From the NCBI GenBank assembly GCA_021787255.1, contig JAJYMD010000062.1, forward strand, positions 1 to 9,855: a stretch of DNA of 9,855 bases, read 5' to 3'. The position numbers and the translations under genes are program-made. The notes beneath the pieces are model-generated. The model made no database searches, was not told the DNA's origin, and was given only the letters and a program-made list of their open reading frames with translations. This DNA comes from Actinomycetes bacterium. Lineage in GTDB: Bacteria; Actinomycetota; Acidimicrobiia; Acidimicrobiales; RAAP-2. Positions 1 to 5,256 of this stretch are shown here, in pieces. The stretch's first letter is position 1. Each line of letters begins with the position of its first letter.

Positions 1-941
1 GGCGTCCCGCAGGCCATCGCCTCGACCATGACGAGGCCGAAGGGCTCCTCCCAGAGCACCGGGAAGAGCAGCGCGCTCGCGCTCCCGAGCAGCTCCCGTT
101 TCGTGGCGGCGTCCGCCTCGCCGACGTACTCGACCAGGCCGCCGAGCCGAGGGGCGACGGCGGCGTCGAAGTACGCCCGCTCGGGCGGCTCGTTCAGCTT
201 GCCGGCGAGGAGGAGCCGGCGTCCCGTGCGCCGGGCGACCTCGATGGCGACATGCGCACCCTTGTCAGGACTGAAGCGGCCGAGGAAGAGCAGGTAGCCC
301 CCGTCGCCTGCGCCCAGCGGATAGGACGCCACGTCGATCCCGTTGTGGACGGTCGCGAGCCAGTTCACCTCCGGGCGCAGCCGGCGCTGGGCCGCCGAGA
401 TGGCGACGACGTCGACGGTGGCACCCAGGCGGGTGAGGTAGTCGCCGGGCTCGCCGGTCACCGGTCCGTGGGCGGTCACCACCGTGGGGACCCCCCGCCC
501 CCGGGCGAGCAGCGGGCCCGCCAGGGTGTGGTCGTGGACGACGTCGAGCTCCGCAGCGCCGAGGGCCTCGGCCGCGGCGGCCGCATGGAGCACCTCGGGC
601 ACCGGCTCACCGAGACGGGAAGAGGGCGGCTCGGGGTAGGAGGCGACGTAGCGCTGGGCGGTGGTGCCGGGCGCACCGGCTCCGACGAGCGTCACGTGGT
701 GGCCCCGGGCGACGAGGCCGTCGACCAGCCCGGCGACCATCGCCTCGATGCCGCCGTAGCCGGCGGGGGGGACCCTGAACCACGGCGGGGCGATCATCCC
801 GATCCGCAACTGCCTGCTGGCGTCCGCAACTTCTGTACCCGCCAACCTGGCAGTCCTTGCCGAGCTCACCGAGCCCGTCGATCCGACGGGACCCACCGAT
901 CGCGCCGAGTCGCGCGCACGCTGGGGTGCCGACGTCGCCAT
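1..941 (-). CDS. GT4-family glycosyltransferase, N-terminal 313 residues (cut by window start)
   Basis: Probable retaining GT-B glycosyltransferase (GT4, 'glycosyl transferases group 1') that moves a sugar from a nucleotide-sugar donor, most likely in the cytoplasm for a glycan or glycolipid. My minus-strand translation shows the N-terminal Rossmann start IGMIAPPWF (about residues 47-55), the loop PPAGYGGIE (58-66), the domain linker VHNGIDV followed by LLFLGRFSPDKG, and the donor-site EX7E motif in EEPFGLVMVEAMACG (Glu299 and Glu307). The window then ends, so roughly the last 60-100 residues are missing. The ATG at 941 is chosen because GAGGAGGG lies 8 nt upstream. It adds about 45 low-complexity residues before the conserved fold; a TTG at 809 is the alternative. 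The acceptor cannot be told from sequence. The family is very secure. Confidence 0.93.
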   Translation of the reverse strand, partial: MATSAPQRARDSARSVGPVGSTGSVSSARTARLAGTEVADASRQLRIGMIAPPWFRVPPAGYGGIEAMVAGLVDGLVARGHHVTLVGAGAPGTTAQRYVASYPEPPSSRLGEPVPEVLHAAAAAEALGAAELDVVHDHTLAGPLLARGRGVPTVVTAHGPVTGEPGDYLTRLGATVDVVAISAAQRRLRPEVNWLATVHNGIDVASYPLGAGDGGYLLFLGRFSPDKGAHVAIEVARRTGRRLLLAGKLNEPPERAYFDAAVAPRLGGLVEYVGEADAATKRELLGSASALLFPVLWEEPFGLVMVEAMACGT

Positions 942-961
942 CTCGATGTCCCTCCTCGGTC

Positions 962-985
962 CTTCCAACGATCGTTCCAACAATC
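962..985. repeat. Two 12-bp direct repeats with a central palindrome upstream of the glycosyltransferase
   Basis: CTTCCAACGATC (962-973) is followed directly by GTTCCAACAATC (974-985), 10 of 12 positions identical. The junction makes the palindrome AACGATCGTT (967-976). The pair lies 21-44 bp upstream of the chosen start codon, where a regulator or the promoter would bind. Binding is inferred; no regulator gene is adjacent. Confidence 0.5.
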
Positions 986-1069
986 TCCGGTCGTCCATCG
1001 CGGTCGCCGGTGGGGTGCGCTCGGCCCGAGCCCGCCGGCGACGGCTCGTTCCTGACGCCATGCCGTCGG

Positions 1070-1145
1070 CTGCGCCGAACAGCGACTGTGCCGAACACCG
1101 GCTGTGCTGAACAACAACTGTGCCGAACAGTGACTGTGCCAAGAA
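1070..1145. repeat. Five-copy 12-mer array with 4-nt variable spacers (16-bp period)
   Basis: The 12-mer CTGTGCCGAACA occurs at 1070 (CTGCGCCGAACA), 1086 (exact), 1102 (CTGTGCTGAACA), 1118 (exact) and 1134 (CTGTGCCAAGAA). The spacers are GCGA, CCGG, ACAA and GTGA: always 4 nt, never the same. Copies decay at both ends. The array lies between the divergent ends of nothing transcribed towards it: it is upstream of the glycosyltransferase and just downstream of the PIN toxin stop. Such phased direct repeats can be protein-binding iterons or operators. No replication gene is visible, so the role is unknown. Confidence 0.8.
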
Positions 1146-1172
1146 ATTGATATGCAATGACGGGGCATCCCG

Positions 1173-1598
1173 TCAATCGTCCGAGCTGCCCCCAGCGCAG
1201 CCGTTTCGACCGGGGGTGCTCACCGGCATGCCGGCTGCCCGGGCTGCATCGACGAGGCGTCGGTCGTAGGCGACGAAATCGGTCAGCTCGTCGGCGAGCA
1301 TCAGCGCCGAGGCCAGGTGGAGCGCGTCGAGCGTCCGCAGCTCCTCTCCCCCCACCTCGCACGCGACGTCCAGGACGGCCCGGTCGAGCGGGACGAGATC
1401 GAGGTCGCCGGTGACGGCTCGAGCTTCGGCGAGAGCTCGGCCTCCGACCCTCCGAGCAGCGCGCACGACCTCCGTCCGCGCGAGCTCGCTCGTGACCACC
1501 GGCTCGTCGGGTCGCTGCGCCAGCCAGGCGCCGAGGGCGTCGGTCTCGGCCTCTCGCCTGACCAGCTTCATCAGGGCCGAAGAGTCGAGGTAGATCAC
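1173..1598 (-). CDS. PIN-domain toxin (VapC-like ribonuclease)
   Basis: A 141-residue PIN-domain protein, the usual length for a VapC-like toxin: a Mg-dependent endoribonuclease that cleaves RNA when freed from its antitoxin. The conserved acidic residues are in place: Asp4 in VIYLDSSAL, Glu43 in RTEVVR, Asp91 in TLDALHLASAL and Asp112 in VAYDRRL. The GTG at 1598 is chosen because the PIN fold begins at the next residue and because it overlaps the upstream antitoxin stop by 4 nt (GTGA), a usual TA arrangement. Any longer in-frame start would only add out-of-frame antitoxin sequence. The reading frame looks intact, although the partner antitoxin is doubtful, which makes the state of the pair interesting. 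The family is sure; the RNA target is unknown. Confidence 0.92.
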   Translation of the reverse strand: MIYLDSSALMKLVRREAETDALGAWLAQRPDEPVVTSELARTEVVRAARRVGGRALAEARAVTGDLDLVPLDRAVLDVACEVGGEELRTLDALHLASALMLADELTDFVAYDRRLVDAARAAGMPVSTPGRNGCAGGSSDD

Positions 1599-1916
1599 AG
1601 CCGCTCGCCGCGCTCGGCGTCGAGGAGCTCCTGGTTGGTCGGCTGCCCCGGGGAGATCGGCACTGGCTGCGGCCCGCGCAGCCGCCCGCTTGGGTTCGCG
1701 GGGGGGAGGAGTCTCCCGGCTGCAAGGAGCCGCTCCCTGGCGGTGCGCCCCGGCTCTGGTGGCGTGAGGAGCGCCACCAGCCGCCCGCGTTCGGTGTCGA
1801 TGACCAGCCGCCATGAACGAACAACGACGGATAGCGACGGCGCGACGACGGAGGCGCAGGAGAGATCGAGAGTACGTTCGACGGCCAAGAGTCGACGGGA
1901 CGTCGATGAGGGTCAT
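1595..1916 (-). pseudogene. Phd-type antitoxin of the PIN pair, N-terminus apparently frameshifted
   Basis: The C-terminal two thirds read as a Phd/VapB-type antitoxin: RLVIDTERGRLVALLTPP (the family's RGRPVA-like strand), then LLAAGRLLPP and a Pro-rich toxin-binding tail ending ELLDAERGERL, with its TGA inside the toxin's GTG. In that frame the only start is a TTG at 1888, and residues 1-24 do not look like a Phd N-terminus. In another frame an ATG at 1916 has a perfect AGGAGG 9 nt upstream (1926-1931 on the plus strand) and begins MTLIDV, a typical opening for this family. The span from that ATG to the stop is 322 nt, not a multiple of 3. The simplest reading is a net one-base frameshift or a recombination scar between about 1810 and 1895. 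If the TTG form is made, it may still bind toxin through its C-terminus but would lack a normal DNA-binding domain. Confidence 0.6.
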
Positions 1917-2105
1917 TTTCAGCTGCCTCCTGGACCGGGACGCATTTGGGAGAGTGCCGACGACGGCGTGACCTGGCAGCGCTTCAGTCCGTTGCCTGAC
2001 CATGAACCCGGCGTCGTCGACTTCCTGGCTACCACGTCTTCCAAGTCGGTCGTCGCCCTGATCGCTCCCTACGACGTCGCCACCGGACTGCAAGCGTCGG
2101 GACCA
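1917..2105 (+). pseudogene. Remnant of an Asp-box (BNR) repeat protein
   Basis: The plus-strand frame reads RIWESADDGVTW, which contains an Asp-box (S-x-D-x-G-x-x-W), then QRFSPLPDHEPGVVDFLA and SKSVVALIAPYDVATGL. This alternation of Trp-rich turns and beta-strands is typical of one blade of a sialidase-like or WD40-like propeller. There is no start codon with a ribosome-binding site, no signal peptide and no further blades, and the sequence becomes meaningless after about 2105. It therefore looks like a fragment of a larger surface or secreted propeller protein. Its 5' edge abuts the antitoxin start, suggesting a recombination joint. The boundaries are approximate and the family call rests on one motif. 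Confidence 0.45.
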
Positions 2106-2133
2106 GAGCAGCTTCGAAGGCATGGGCAGAGGT

Positions 2134-2775
2134 TCACAGGACGCTCGCGCTGGCCGGGCCGCTGTTTCGACCGGTGAGGGTCAGGAGTATGGAGGCGGCG
2201 TTCGGGCGCCGAGCGGCGAGAGCGCCGGCAAGCTCGCAGCACGCAGCGATCGCCGGTGCGAGCGCTGCCGGCGGCGCCGTGCCGAGGGATCGGGTGAGAT
2301 CCAGGCTGTGGACGGTCAGCTCGAAGGTCCGGGTTGGCAGGTACGTGGCGAGCGTCATCGCTCCAGCCGGCGTGGCAAGGAGACTCTCGTCGGAGCTGAC
2401 ATCGACCAGGTCGAGCACTCGCCGGGCCAACTCGCCTACCGCCCTGGCGGGGTCGTCGCCCAACTCGGCGCCTGCCTGGCGGCCACGTTCAGCGATCGCC
2501 GCATCTTGCCGCATACGTTCCTCAGGATCGGTACCGTCGCCAAGCACAGACAGGAAGTACTCGACGGGACTGGTGAGTACGGGGCCGCCACTAGCGGGCT
2601 GGGCGAGGTAGGCCTCGATCGTCGAAAGCGCGCGGGCGGTGTGGCCGACCAAGGCACGGACGTCCCAGACGCCGAGACCGGGGAGCGCCCACTGATCGGG
2701 TCGAACCTGGCCGACCACGTCGGTGAACGTCCCAGCTGCAGCCTGGAAGCAACGACGACTCTCGATGGTGCCCAC
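2134..2775 (-). CDS. DinB/mycothiol-dependent maleylpyruvate isomerase-like protein
   Basis: A 213-residue protein of the DinB-like superfamily, of the actinobacterial type annotated 'maleylpyruvate isomerase family mycothiol-dependent enzyme' (TIGR03083-like). The N-terminal helix bundle shows DQWALPGLGVWDVRALVGH (about residues 27-45) and the C-terminal part FELTVHSLDLTRSL (151-164). The three expected metal ligands are present: His45, Glu152 and His156 (E-x3-H). Members use mycothiol as cofactor or act as thiol transferases and isomerases; the substrate here cannot be read. The GTG at 2775 is the only usable start, since an in-frame TGA lies about 33 nt upstream. There is no good SD, and the start codon lies inside an 11-bp inverted repeat, so translation or transcription may be controlled there. 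The gene is monocistronic. The family is secure, the exact activity is not. Confidence 0.85.
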   Translation of the reverse strand: MGTIESRRCFQAAAGTFTDVVGQVRPDQWALPGLGVWDVRALVGHTARALSTIEAYLAQPASGGPVLTSPVEYFLSVLGDGTDPEERMRQDAAIAERGRQAGAELGDDPARAVGELARRVLDLVDVSSDESLLATPAGAMTLATYLPTRTFELTVHSLDLTRSLGTAPPAALAPAIAACCELAGALAARRPNAASILLTLTGRNSGPASASVL

Positions 2776-2801
2776 ATCACGGGTACTACTCGTGATGTGG
2801 G
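2771..2801. promoter_or_regulatory. Inverted repeat over the DinB-like start codon (candidate operator or hairpin)
   Basis: CCCACATCACG (2771-2781) and CGTGATGTGGG (2791-2801) are perfect 11-bp inverted arms with a 9-nt loop. The GTG start at 2775-2773 lies in one arm. It could be a dimeric repressor site or an mRNA hairpin hiding the start. No regulator gene is adjacent to choose between these. Confidence 0.6.
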
Positions 2802-3169
2802 GGGTTCGTCAACCGTTGGCGCCTGTGTGGCCGGGCATGGCGCCGACGACCGAAGTGGGAGCACGGGCTCTCCGTCTTGATGCCGTAGCCCTGTTCACGG
2901 CCTGGTCCGCGCCGACGACAGGACGAGTGTCCACAACGGCACACCCGCGTCGCCAAGGTCGACTGGGTCCTCCGCTTCAACCGGCAGCGCTGTTGTAGCC
3001 GTGACTTGCAGTTCCACGCGCTGCGCAACGGCGTGGCGTTCGGGCCAACGCTTGCGCTACGAACCCGAGCGCGCAGCCTGCGTCACGCGCCTCGACGGCA
3101 CGTCGGTGGTGCGTAGCGGCGCTCAGAGCCAGAAAGAGAAGGCGATGCTTCGAGAAGGTGGTGCGGTCA
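2802..3169. other. Stretch of about 370 bp without a recognisable gene
   Basis: It lies between the 5' end of the DinB-like gene and the 3' end of the RelE-like gene. Several short frames are open, but none has a start with an SD or a recognisable fold. One plus-strand frame (2928-3116) reads HTRVAKVDWVLRFNRQR and then QFHALRNGVAF, which looks somewhat protein-like and could be a scrap of a transposase or other enzyme, but I cannot assign it. No terminator hairpin with a T-run is visible. Confidence 0.5.
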
Positions 3170-3634
3170 TCACCGTCCGCTGCACAGTAGGGAGCGCTCG
3201 CTGCGACCGATACGGGGCACGCCGGTCATCGGGCCCGAGCTGGCAACCGAGATGATCGCCGTGTCGGGAGCTGACAAAGCCCGAGCAGGGCGGGCGCCCC
3301 AGACGCACGCGAGAACTCGTGCTGTGGGTGCCTTTTTCTCGATGTGGGCGGGCACCGCGCAGTCGCCAATTCGGCTGCGGTAGGTGTCGCGACGGTGGTC
3401 GATGTCGAGCACGTAGACAGTCCGGGTCTCGCCGTCGATACGGTAGCGGACCCGGTACTCGCCGCGGCGAGCCCGCCATTGCCCTTCGAAGGGTTTGTGC
3501 AGCGGTGCGCACTCGGCGGGGTCTTCCGCGAGCGGGCCGAAGACGAACTCGATGCACGCCGCGGCGACTGGTTCGGGCAGGCTCTCGGCCAGGCGCCGCG
3601 CCGCGCTACGGGCCACGACGACCCGGTGGTTCAC
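3170..3634 (-). CDS. RelE/ParE-family toxin with an unusual C-terminal extension
   Basis: Residues 1-88 are a complete RelE-like toxin, a ribosome-dependent mRNA interferase in this family: VVVARSAARRLAESLPEPV, then LHKPFEGQWRARRGEYRVRY, the core RYRIDGETRTVYVLDIDHR, and RRDTYRSR. Arg61 or Arg63, Arg81 and Tyr85 sit where RelE-family catalytic residues are expected. Relatives normally stop here at about 85-90 residues. This frame runs on to residue 154 with a Ser/Ala/Pro-rich tail that resembles no domain I know, suggesting a lost stop codon. The GTG at 3634 overlaps the antitoxin TGA by 4 nt, so the two are coupled. The toxin core is secure; whether the tail is tolerated or inactivating is not known. 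Confidence 0.85.
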   Translation of the reverse strand: MNHRVVVARSAARRLAESLPEPVAAACIEFVFGPLAEDPAECAPLHKPFEGQWRARRGEYRVRYRIDGETRTVYVLDIDHRRDTYRSRIGDCAVPAHIEKKAPTARVLACVWGARPARALSAPDTAIISVASSGPMTGVPRIGRSERSLLCSGR

Positions 3635-3918
3635 CGGGGCTGCTCGTGACGGTGGCGGGAGACGAGATCCCGGACTGCTCGCTCGTCGAGCACCTCGCCC
3701 GCTGCGATGTCCGCGTCTGCTGCCCGTAGGCGGTCCTGGGTGTCGGGGTCGGCGAGCAGCTCGAGAGTGGCCTCGACCGACTCGAGGTCCTCGGCGGCGA
3801 GGAGCACCACGTGCTCACGCCCGCTCTTGGTGATCTGGACCCGCTTGTGGGTGGTCGCCACCTCTTCGGCGATCTCGGACAGCCGAGCTTTCATCTGGGA
3901 CAGCGGCAATATCTTCAT
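3631..3918 (-). CDS. Phd/YefM-type antitoxin of the RelE pair
   Basis: A 95-residue antitoxin that should bind its own promoter as a dimer through the N-terminal Phd fold and block the RelE-like toxin with its C-terminal tail. The sequence starts MKILPLSQMKARLSEIAEEV, then HKRVQITKSGREHVVLLAAEDLESVEATLELL, the classic YefM/Phd pattern in which the strand pair around KSGREHVVLLA is followed by a helix. The acidic tail, about residues 58-88, is the usual toxin-binding region. The ATG at 3918 is chosen because the fold begins there; the SD is weak. It is first in the operon, with the toxin overlapping by 4 nt. Unlike the PIN pair's antitoxin, this frame is intact and of normal length. Family assignment is confident. 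Confidence 0.9.
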   Translation of the reverse strand: MKILPLSQMKARLSEIAEEVATTHKRVQITKSGREHVVLLAAEDLESVEATLELLADPDTQDRLRAADADIAAGEVLDERAVRDLVSRHRHEQPR

Positions 3919-4410
3919 CGACCAGGATTAGAGTTTGCACTGGCGAGGTCGATGTGCGGGGCAGAGGTGTCGGCGAGAGAGGAGCCGTACCGGATCTGCC
4001 GGGCTGGAGGTGACCGCTGCGAGCGCCGGGAGCCTCCGAAGCGGCTAACGAGCTCACGGGCAGTGACCTGGGCCATCGCCGGGACATCTGAGCGGCGGGG
4101 ACGTTCTTGGGGGCGGGGAAGGCGTCCAGCCTGCGCCACGACGTCTCTCTCTGGAGCGCGTCGACAATGGGGCGGTCTGTGGTGGTGCCGTCTCGAGACG
4201 CGACGAGGACGACGCTCGAGGGGCTTCGGGTCCTACGAGCGTGATCCACGAGACGGCGTGACGGGTGGCGCTCGGTTGGACGACACGATTGGTGCCAGCG
4301 AAGCCCGGGAAAGGGGGCGCAGGGACGCTGAGGCCGCGACACGGGCACTCGGGAAGAGCGCCGACCGAGCTCCAGCGGTCCCATCCGTACCCGTTGCGCT
4401 GGCATCGCCC
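3919..4410. other. Non-genic stretch with decayed coding-like sequence
   Basis: No complete gene is convincing here. A minus-strand frame at about 4078-4230 reads SVVLVASRDGTTTDRPIVDA and then LDAFPAPKNVPAAQM with G/C-rich third positions, so it may be an old gene piece, but I recognise no family. A 12-bp palindrome, CGTCTCGAGACG, lies at 4189-4200. The first 50 bases or so upstream of 3918 should hold the promoter of the RelE-type TA operon, but no clear -35/-10 pair is visible. Confidence 0.45.
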
Positions 4411-4698
4411 CCCGAGCGTCACCACTTCGTCGTGGTGGAGGTGCCGCCCTCCGAAGAAGCGGATCGCGTTGGCGAAGACGTTCTCGGCAGCGTAGACGTC
4501 CTCGATTCTGGTGCGTGGGCCGAAGGCGTCCACGTAGAACGCGTCGTAGGCGTGGACGGCGACTTCGCTGGATCCCTGGACCCCCGGCGGGTTCGGCCCA
4601 CTGCTCGGATCGCCACGCCGGGTGCTCGCAGTGTCGAAGACCCAGTTGCCGGTGACCAGGATCGCCGAGCTCGAGCCGCCGGCGGTCTCGGTGTCGAG
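4411..4698 (-). pseudogene. Unrecognised gene remnant, minus strand
   Basis: This stretch of 96 codons reads like real protein: SSAILVTGNWVFDTAST, then EVAVHAYDAFYVDAFGPRTR, IEDVYAAENVFANAIRFFGG and HHDEVVTLGG. Third positions are almost all G or C and aromatic residues are spaced normally. On both sides the frame turns into Arg/Pro/Ser-rich text typical of non-coding frames, and no start codon with an SD precedes it. It is best read as an internal gene piece, possibly continued in another frame after an indel. The alternation of AYDAF and VDAFGP is reminiscent of a secreted hydrolase, but no catalytic motif is visible and I do not assign a family. Confidence 0.4.
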
Positions 4699-4715
4699 GC
4701 TGATGCGAGCCGGGC

Positions 4716-4895
4716 GTGGTGAAGGTGTACTACGCCGCTCCCGGCGATTGCGCCACCTACCTGCGGGCGCTCGGCGTGCCCACGACCGACCGGACGCGCC
4801 CGTCGGCGGCGGAGATCGCACGCTGCACGGCGGCGATCGACCAGGAGGCCGAGACCGCTCCGCCAGGACGGACAGGAGCTCGGAGCCCGAGCTGA
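4716..4895 (+). CDS. Small hypothetical protein or 3' gene fragment, plus strand
   Basis: A 59-codon frame starting at GTG 4716 or 4719 reads VVKVYYAAPGDCATYLRALG, then VPTTDRTRPSAAEIARCTAA, with a soluble amphipathic look and strong G/C third-position bias. The last 15 residues are low-complexity. There is no good SD, and an in-frame TGA at 4704-4706 closes it upstream, so it may be a 3' fragment rather than a gene. Family unknown. Confidence 0.35.
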   Translation: MVKVYYAAPGDCATYLRALGVPTTDRTRPSAAEIARCTAAIDQEAETAPPGRTGARSPS

Positions 4896-4947
4896 AGTGC
4901 CCGCCCTGCAATGCAATTCACCTGACGGACGCACCAGCAAGGCGTTT

Positions 4948-5130
4948 CTACGCCTGGTCCAGGTGGCCGTCGGGCGCTCCGTGCTCCGCCGCCCTGACCT
5001 GCTGGAGCGCCTTCAGCAGGTCAGGGCCCTGGTGGTCGTCGAACGACTCGCGGAAGGCGAAGGCGCGGCAGTGGTTCCTGGTCTGGACGGCGTCGAGGCC
5101 GAAGCAGGCCTTGTGCTCGCGGCGCGGCGC
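4948..5130 (-). pseudogene. C-terminal remnant of an unrecognised protein
   Basis: Between two TAG codons the minus strand reads EHKACFGLDAVQTRNHCRAF, then AFRESFDDHQGPDLLKAL, QQVRAAEHG and the end GHLDQA. The Leu/Ala helix pattern and codon bias look genuinely coding, yet there is no start codon, and an in-frame TAG at 5133-5131 interrupts it upstream. A long perfect inverted repeat (4991-5027) lies inside this frame at GPDLLKALQQVRA. I do not recognise the family. It is probably the tail of a decayed gene. Confidence 0.4.
4991..5027. repeat. 14-bp perfect inverted repeat, strong hairpin
   Basis: GCCCTGACCTGCTG (4991-5004) and CAGCAGGTCAGGGC (5014-5027) are perfect inverted arms around a 9-nt centre. 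After one G-T pair the centre itself pairs (A-T, G-C), leaving a 3-nt loop, so it could fold into a nearly continuous 17-bp stem. There is no T-run on either side, so it is not a standard intrinsic terminator. Confidence 0.75.
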
Positions 5131-5256
5131 CTACGCGCCGGCGGCCACGACGATGGCAGGCGTCACGGCCGCCTCGCTCGCGCGGTTGCCCAGTACCCTT
5201 CATCGAGTCCGAGCAGTCGAGCGAATGCAGGCTTCACAGAAGGTGAGAGTCGTCGA

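Noticed and set aside
1070..1145. CRISPR array
   Set aside because: The repeats are 12 nt and the spacers 4 nt, far below CRISPR sizes, and no cas genes are near.
607..1824. A 405-codon minus-strand frame across the glycosyltransferase start and the PIN pair
   Set aside because: It is Arg/Ser/Pro-rich in the wrong phase and overlaps two confident genes in other frames.
2928..3116. Transposase fragment (HTRVAKVDWVLRFN frame)
   Set aside because: Protein-like in places, but it has no catalytic motif, terminal repeats or clear family match.
4991..5027. Intrinsic terminator
   Set aside because: The stem is strong, but there is no T-run on either strand after it and no intact gene ends there.
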